This document shows, piece after piece, positions 60,701-64,000 of a DNA stretch of 64,000 nt. The notes below the pieces were generated by a model, which had not been told where the DNA came from, ran no database searches, and saw only the letters and a list, made by a program, of their open reading frames with translations. The position numbers and the translations under genes were made by a program. Position 1 is the first letter of the stretch, and each line of letters begins with the position of its first letter. The stretch comes from Brienomyrus brachyistius. Taxonomy: Eukaryota > Chordata > Actinopteri > Osteoglossiformes > Mormyridae. The stretch is taken from positions 248,001-312,000 of the forward strand of contig NC_064552.1 in the NCBI RefSeq assembly GCF_023856365.1. Direction: 5' to 3'.

Positions 60701-61357
60701 TTCATCAATTAAACATCAATAGGGAGAGTACAACGAGTCAGTGCTGCTGGCCCTGCTCTTACAGCCGGTTACGGGGCAGACAGTGGGTCAGTGCTGCTGG
60801 GTCCTGCTCTTACAGTCGGTGACGGGGCAGACAGTGGGTCAGTGCTGCTGGCCCTGCTCTTACAGTCGGTGACGGGGCAGACAGTGGGTCAGTGCTGCTG
60901 GGTCCTGCTCTTACAGTCGGTGACGGGGCAGGCAGTGGGTCAGTGCTGCTGGGTCCTGCTCTTACAGTCGGTGACAGGGCAGACAGTGGGTCAGTGCTCC
61001 TGGGCCCTGCTCTTACAGTTGGTGACGGGGCAGACAGTGGGTCAGTGCTGCTGGGCCCTGCTGTTACAGTTGGTGATGGGGCGGACAGTGCGTCAGTGCT
61101 GTAAGCCCCAACTGATACAGTGTAAGCCAGATATGGGTGGCTACCAGCTGCTCGCTGTTGTAATTTTCCTCAATTATGCGGTCGTAGGAGATGCCAACGG
61201 GCACAAGCAGTACATCCGGTACACTGCCAGTGCAGAGCGCATCCACCACAATGGAGAGCATGCCGGCTCGGGCTGGGGATGGCTTCCCACTGCGAGAACG
61301 CGTGCCTTCCAGGTAGAACTCGAGGAACTGCTGCTGCAGGAGGAGCTCCTCTGTGTA
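54637..61357 (-). CDS. gpam: Mitochondrial glycerol-3-phosphate acyltransferase, C-terminal two thirds
   Basis: The enzyme acylates sn-glycerol-3-phosphate at position 1, the first step of glycerolipid synthesis, on the outer mitochondrial membrane. Exons in minus-strand order: 61357-61145, 60641-60528, 60237-60134, 60050-59935, 59695-59625, 59382-59118, 58996-58860, 58759-58682, 56243-56106, 55977-55788, 55320-55262, 54753-54637. All phases join, giving 533 aa plus TAG; with human GPAM at 828 aa, about 295 N-terminal residues, including the HxxxxD catalytic motif, must lie beyond 64000. FLEFYLEGTRSRSGK (motif III), LLVPVGISYDRI (motif IV), FNMKEEILSRDFDLGFSG, SWRSDEEDEDSDFGEEQRD and LLEYILSF match GPAM strongly. 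Intact EGTRSRSGK argues against mammalian-type GPAT2, but a fish gene named gpat2 could look like this. Confidence 0.92.
55475..55660 (-). mobile_element. SINE-like interspersed repeat in a gpam intron
   Basis: TTTTTATCCAAAGTGACGTA and GGGATTCTGATCATAAGCAC, with AACCTGCTGAGCTCCACAATG at the end, match the family of 24935-25115. Confidence 0.55.
56405..57790 (+). mobile_element. R2-type (RLE) non-LTR retrotransposon, 3' part
   Basis: An open frame at 56481-57674 (397 codons) encodes the C-terminus of a restriction-like-endonuclease LINE: a zinc knuckle CRLCGDRGTMPHILVGC, then LRPDKVIWS and IILIELTVPWED, the PD-(D/E)XK-type nuclease motif, then VEVGCRGFPAQS. The coding-like sequence starts further upstream (MATVEGIERR at about 56430) but is broken there by a TGA and a one-base loss in a C-run at 56495-56500. 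The reverse transcriptase is missing. It sits in a gpam intron, opposite to the gene. Confidence 0.8.
57791..58222. other. gpam intron between the retroelement and telomere-like repeats
   Basis: AT-rich unique sequence, nothing recognised. Confidence 0.4.
58223..58580. repeat. 88-bp repeat with telomere-like motif, 4 copies
   Basis: Unit spacing is 88 (GGGGTTAGGG at 58311, 58399, 58487). Each unit carries GGTTAGGGTTAGGTTTAGG followed by CCCCAGTATGATTCCTGC; copies are essentially identical. Confidence 0.92.
60735..61100. repeat. 51-bp minisatellite in a gpam intron, about 7 copies
   Basis: Unit CAGTGCTGCTGGGTCCTGCT, CTTACAGTCGGTGACGGGGC, AGACAGTGGGT. It ends only about 45 bases from the exon at 61145. 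Confidence 0.9.
61145..61357 (-). CDS. gpam: gpam exon with acyltransferase motifs III and IV
   Basis: Encodes 71 residues from YTEELLLQQQFLE to YNSEQL. It holds the substrate-binding GTRSRSGK and the PVGISYD motif. The acceptor is TCTAG; the donor GTAGCC is weak but the next exon (GKPKRNESLW) follows in phase. Confidence 0.9.
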
Positions 61358-61740
61358 CTAGACAGGGGAGAGATAGAGAGAGTGAATGAAACAGTGAAAC
61401 AGGTACATGAAAAGAAAGAAGAGAACAGAGAGAGGCAGAGAGCAGAAGAAACAGAAAGAAGGACATGAAAAAAGGAAAGGAGGGAAGAAAACAGTACAGG
61501 CTGAATTAAACAGAACACCATGTTCGAACATAAGGCTCCTGGCACCAGAGCACCCTAAGCCGCAGTTCGATGATTGATCTTGTAATTGCATTTTGCAAAT
61601 GCATTTGCATCTGCATGTTTTGGACAATTGGGTGAAGAGAGGAGCTGAGCTGTCAACTGATCACCATCTGTTTGTGAGTTTGATCCAATGGCAGGAGATC
61701 TGGTAGACGCATAGCGAGGGCATGCTGTGGGTGTCTGGCA
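61358..61740. other. gpam intron, upstream side
   Basis: GA-rich to about 61470, then unique sequence. No upstream gpam exon found here. Confidence 0.4.
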
Positions 61741-61744
61741 GAGA

Positions 61745-62050
61745 CCCCTGCTCATGAGAACTTCAACTCGTACCTCCAACTGAACTTCTCTTGCATCCTG
61801 AGGGAGTCAGGAGATATCGAGCCTGAATGGGCCATGTTCCAGGACTCTATTGCTGAGGCAGCTGTGTGGACCTGTGGCCATAAGGTTGCTGGTGCCTGCT
61901 GTGGTGGCAATCGCCACACCCGGTGGTGGACACTGGTGGTAAAGGGAGCTGACAGGCTGAAGGAGACCTTCACAGCTTGGTTAGCTATTGGGACTCCTGA
62001 AGCAACTGGCAGGTACTGGCAGATCAAGAGGAATGTGTCTTTAATGCAGT
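61745..62050 (+). mobile_element. LINE ORF fragment (linker before the reverse transcriptase)
   Basis: Plus-strand translation with GDIEPEWAMFQDSIAEAA, GGNRHTRWWTLVVKGADRLK and GTPEATGRYWQIKR resembles the region between endonuclease and reverse transcriptase of common fish LINEs. No reverse transcriptase follows; it is cut off by the opposite-strand CR1-like element. Confidence 0.6.
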
Positions 62051-62096
62051 AGTGAAATGTGATCCAGATACATCCCCATCAGCACCATAAAAGGGG

Positions 62097-64000
62097 GGGC
62101 ATAAGAACATAAGAAATGTACAAAGGAGAGGAGGCCATTCGGCCCATCAAGGTTTTAGCTTGCACTACACTAGCAGGAAGACTATTCCATACTCTAACTA
62201 CACGCTGTGTAAAGAAGTACTTCCTCAGATTCATTTTAAAATGTTTTCCTGCTAATTTCCACTTATGGCCACGAGTGCAAGTATTTAAACTAATACTGAA
62301 ATAGCCATTTGGCTGAACAGCATCCAGACCTGTTAGAATCTTGTATACCTGGATCATGTCCCCCCCCCCCCCCCCCCCAAGTCTCCTTTGCTCAAGGCTA
62401 AACAGATTCAGCTCAGCTAACCTCTCCTCATAAGATATTTCTCTAAGACCAGGAATCATTCTCGTCTCCCTACTTTGCACCCTTTCCAAGGCAGCAATGT
62501 CCTTCTTAAGGTATGGTGACCAAACCTGCACACAATATTCTAGGTGGGGTCTTACCAAGGAATTATATAATCGTAGCGTCACCTCTCTTGACTTATACTC
62601 AACACACCTACAGATATAACCCAACATCCTATTGGCCTTTTTTATTGCTTCCCCACACTGGTGAGAATGGGACATGGAAGCATCAACATTCACACCGAGG
62701 TCTTTCTCATAATCAGCTACCTTTATTTCAATGGAACCCATAAAATATCTGTACTTTATATTTCTTCTCCCTGCATAGATTACCTTACATTTATCTACGT
62801 TAAATTCCATCTGCCAGGTATCAGCCCAGTTGCTAATTAAATCCAGATCCTGTTGTAGCCTCTCTGCTGCTAGATCAGTATCTGCTACACCACCCACCTT
62901 GATGACGTCTGCAAATTTAACCAGTTTACTGTATGTATTGGTGTCAATATCATTAATGTAAATTAGGAACAGTAGTGGTCCTAAAATTGAACCCTGCGGT
63001 ACCCCACTATGAACGCAGGCCCACTGTGACATTATGCCTCTAATAACTACTCGCTGCTTCCTGTCTGTTAACCAGTTTTCAATCCAAGCTGCTATAGTTC
63101 CTAAAATCCCTGCAGCTTTGAGCTTAAACAAGAGCCATTTTGTGGGGGACAACATCAAAGGCCTTCTGGAAATCTAAGTAGATCACATCGTAGGCCTTTT
63201 TGTGATCAATTTCTCTTGTAACTTCCTCAAAGAACTCAAGTAAATTAGTTAAACAGGATCTATCTCTTCTAAATCCATGTTGACTATCCCTCAGAATGTT
63301 ATTTGCATCCAGGTAATCTACCATTTTCACTTGGATTATAGCTTCCATTATTTTTCCAGTAATGCTAGTTAAACTGATTGGCCTATAATTTGTTGGATTA
63401 CTTCTATCCCCTTTTTTGAATATGGGTGTTATATTAGCACACTTCCAATCAGAATGTACCACACCAGCAGATAACGATTTCTGGAACAGTAAAGTTAAAG
63501 GTAGGTTAATAATATCCCTCATCTCTTTTAAAACTATAGGTAAGATGTCATCAGGGCCCTGCGATTTATTTAATTTGAGCTGAGCTAGGCTTAGTACCAC
63601 ATCAGCCTCAGTTATACATATATTAGTCATAGACGACGCTGTATTCATACTAAATGGTGGTAAGTTACTCACGCTCTCTACTGTGAACACCCATGTAAAA
63701 TAATCATTAAAATCATTTACTATACCGATTTCATTTTCAATTATAAGGCCCTTGCTATCCTGCAGATTAGTGATTTCAGCTTTTACAGCTCTTTTGAAGT
63801 TAAAATATTGGAAGAAACTTTTATTGTCATCCTTAGCCTCCAATGCAATTTTTCTTTTTATATTCCTCTTAGAGTCTCTAATGTTGTTTTTTAACTCAAT
63901 CTGTAGACTTAGATACTCCTGTTTAGCTTTGAAATCATTAGTTAATTTCCATTTGTGGAATGGAGCCCTTTCCTCCTGATTTTATTCTTAATTTCCTTAG
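62097..64000 (-). mobile_element. CR1-like LINE, reverse transcriptase and 3' end, inactive
   Basis: Minus-strand reverse transcriptase in two frames: 63843-63124 (KSQGPDDILPIVLKEM, ITPIFKKGDRSNPTNYRPIS, DVIYLDFQKAFDVVPHK) and 63158-62079 (VHSGVPQGSILGPLLFLIYI, LEYCVQVWSPYLKKDIAALE). They are offset by a frameshift near 63140. The catalytic FADD box reads FADV, and a C-run at about 62361-62379 on plus adds extra glycines near the C-terminus. The 3' end is near 62097 (CATAAGAACATAAG). The 5' part runs off the window. Confidence 0.85.

Noticed and set aside
54637..61357. Assignment of the acyltransferase gene to GPAT2
   Set aside because: Mammalian GPAT2 lacks the intact GTRSRSGK motif and differs at the C-terminus; the match to GPAM is much closer, though fish naming may differ.

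Overview
The window is nuclear DNA of a ray-finned fish, most likely a teleost. Evidence is GT-AG spliced vertebrate genes, a V-SINE with its conserved central domain, a Rex3-type LINE with a GATG tail, a CR1-like LINE and a Tc1-like remnant. I cannot name the species. No bacterial, phage or CRISPR feature is present.

Three protein genes could be rebuilt exon by exon with continuous reading phase. (1) thbs2 (thrombospondin-2), plus strand, TATA box at 12382, 21 coding exons from 12857 to 31518, predicted 1183 aa, complete. (2) A kcnk1-like two-pore-domain potassium channel (TWIK-1 type), plus strand, three exons from 40752 to 47953, predicted 324 aa, complete. (3) A gpam-like mitochondrial glycerol-3-phosphate acyltransferase, minus strand, 12 exons from 61357 back to 54637, giving the C-terminal 533 aa; the N-terminal exons lie beyond the right edge. 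kcnk1 and the acyltransferase gene converge tail to tail. The three genes have unrelated jobs (matrix glycoprotein, plasma membrane channel, lipid synthesis); nothing suggests that they work together.

Layout. 1-12 kb: gene-free, with a MITE-like element, four minisatellite blocks (including a 2.2-kb 33-bp array and a 1.6-kb 36-bp array) and a V-SINE with a perfect 10-bp target duplication. 12.4-33 kb: thbs2, with a tandem array in at least six introns. 33-40.7 kb: intergenic, with a nested Rex3-type LINE. 40.7-48 kb: kcnk1, whose first intron holds a 3.6-kb G-rich array. 48-54.6 kb: two further minisatellites and a Tc1-like remnant carrying a SINE. 54.6-61.4 kb: the acyltransferase gene, with an R2-type (restriction-like endonuclease) LINE remnant on the opposite strand and telomere-like repeats in one intron. 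61.7-64 kb: LINE remnants.

The outstanding property is tandem repeat load: about 20 independent minisatellite blocks make up, by my hand estimate, nearly a third of the window. The points most worth checking are the intron-10 array of thbs2, which repeats the exon-10 splice donor, the kcnk1 intron array carrying over a hundred CRE half-sites, and an unidentified coding-like antisense segment with its own polyadenylation signal in thbs2 intron 4.
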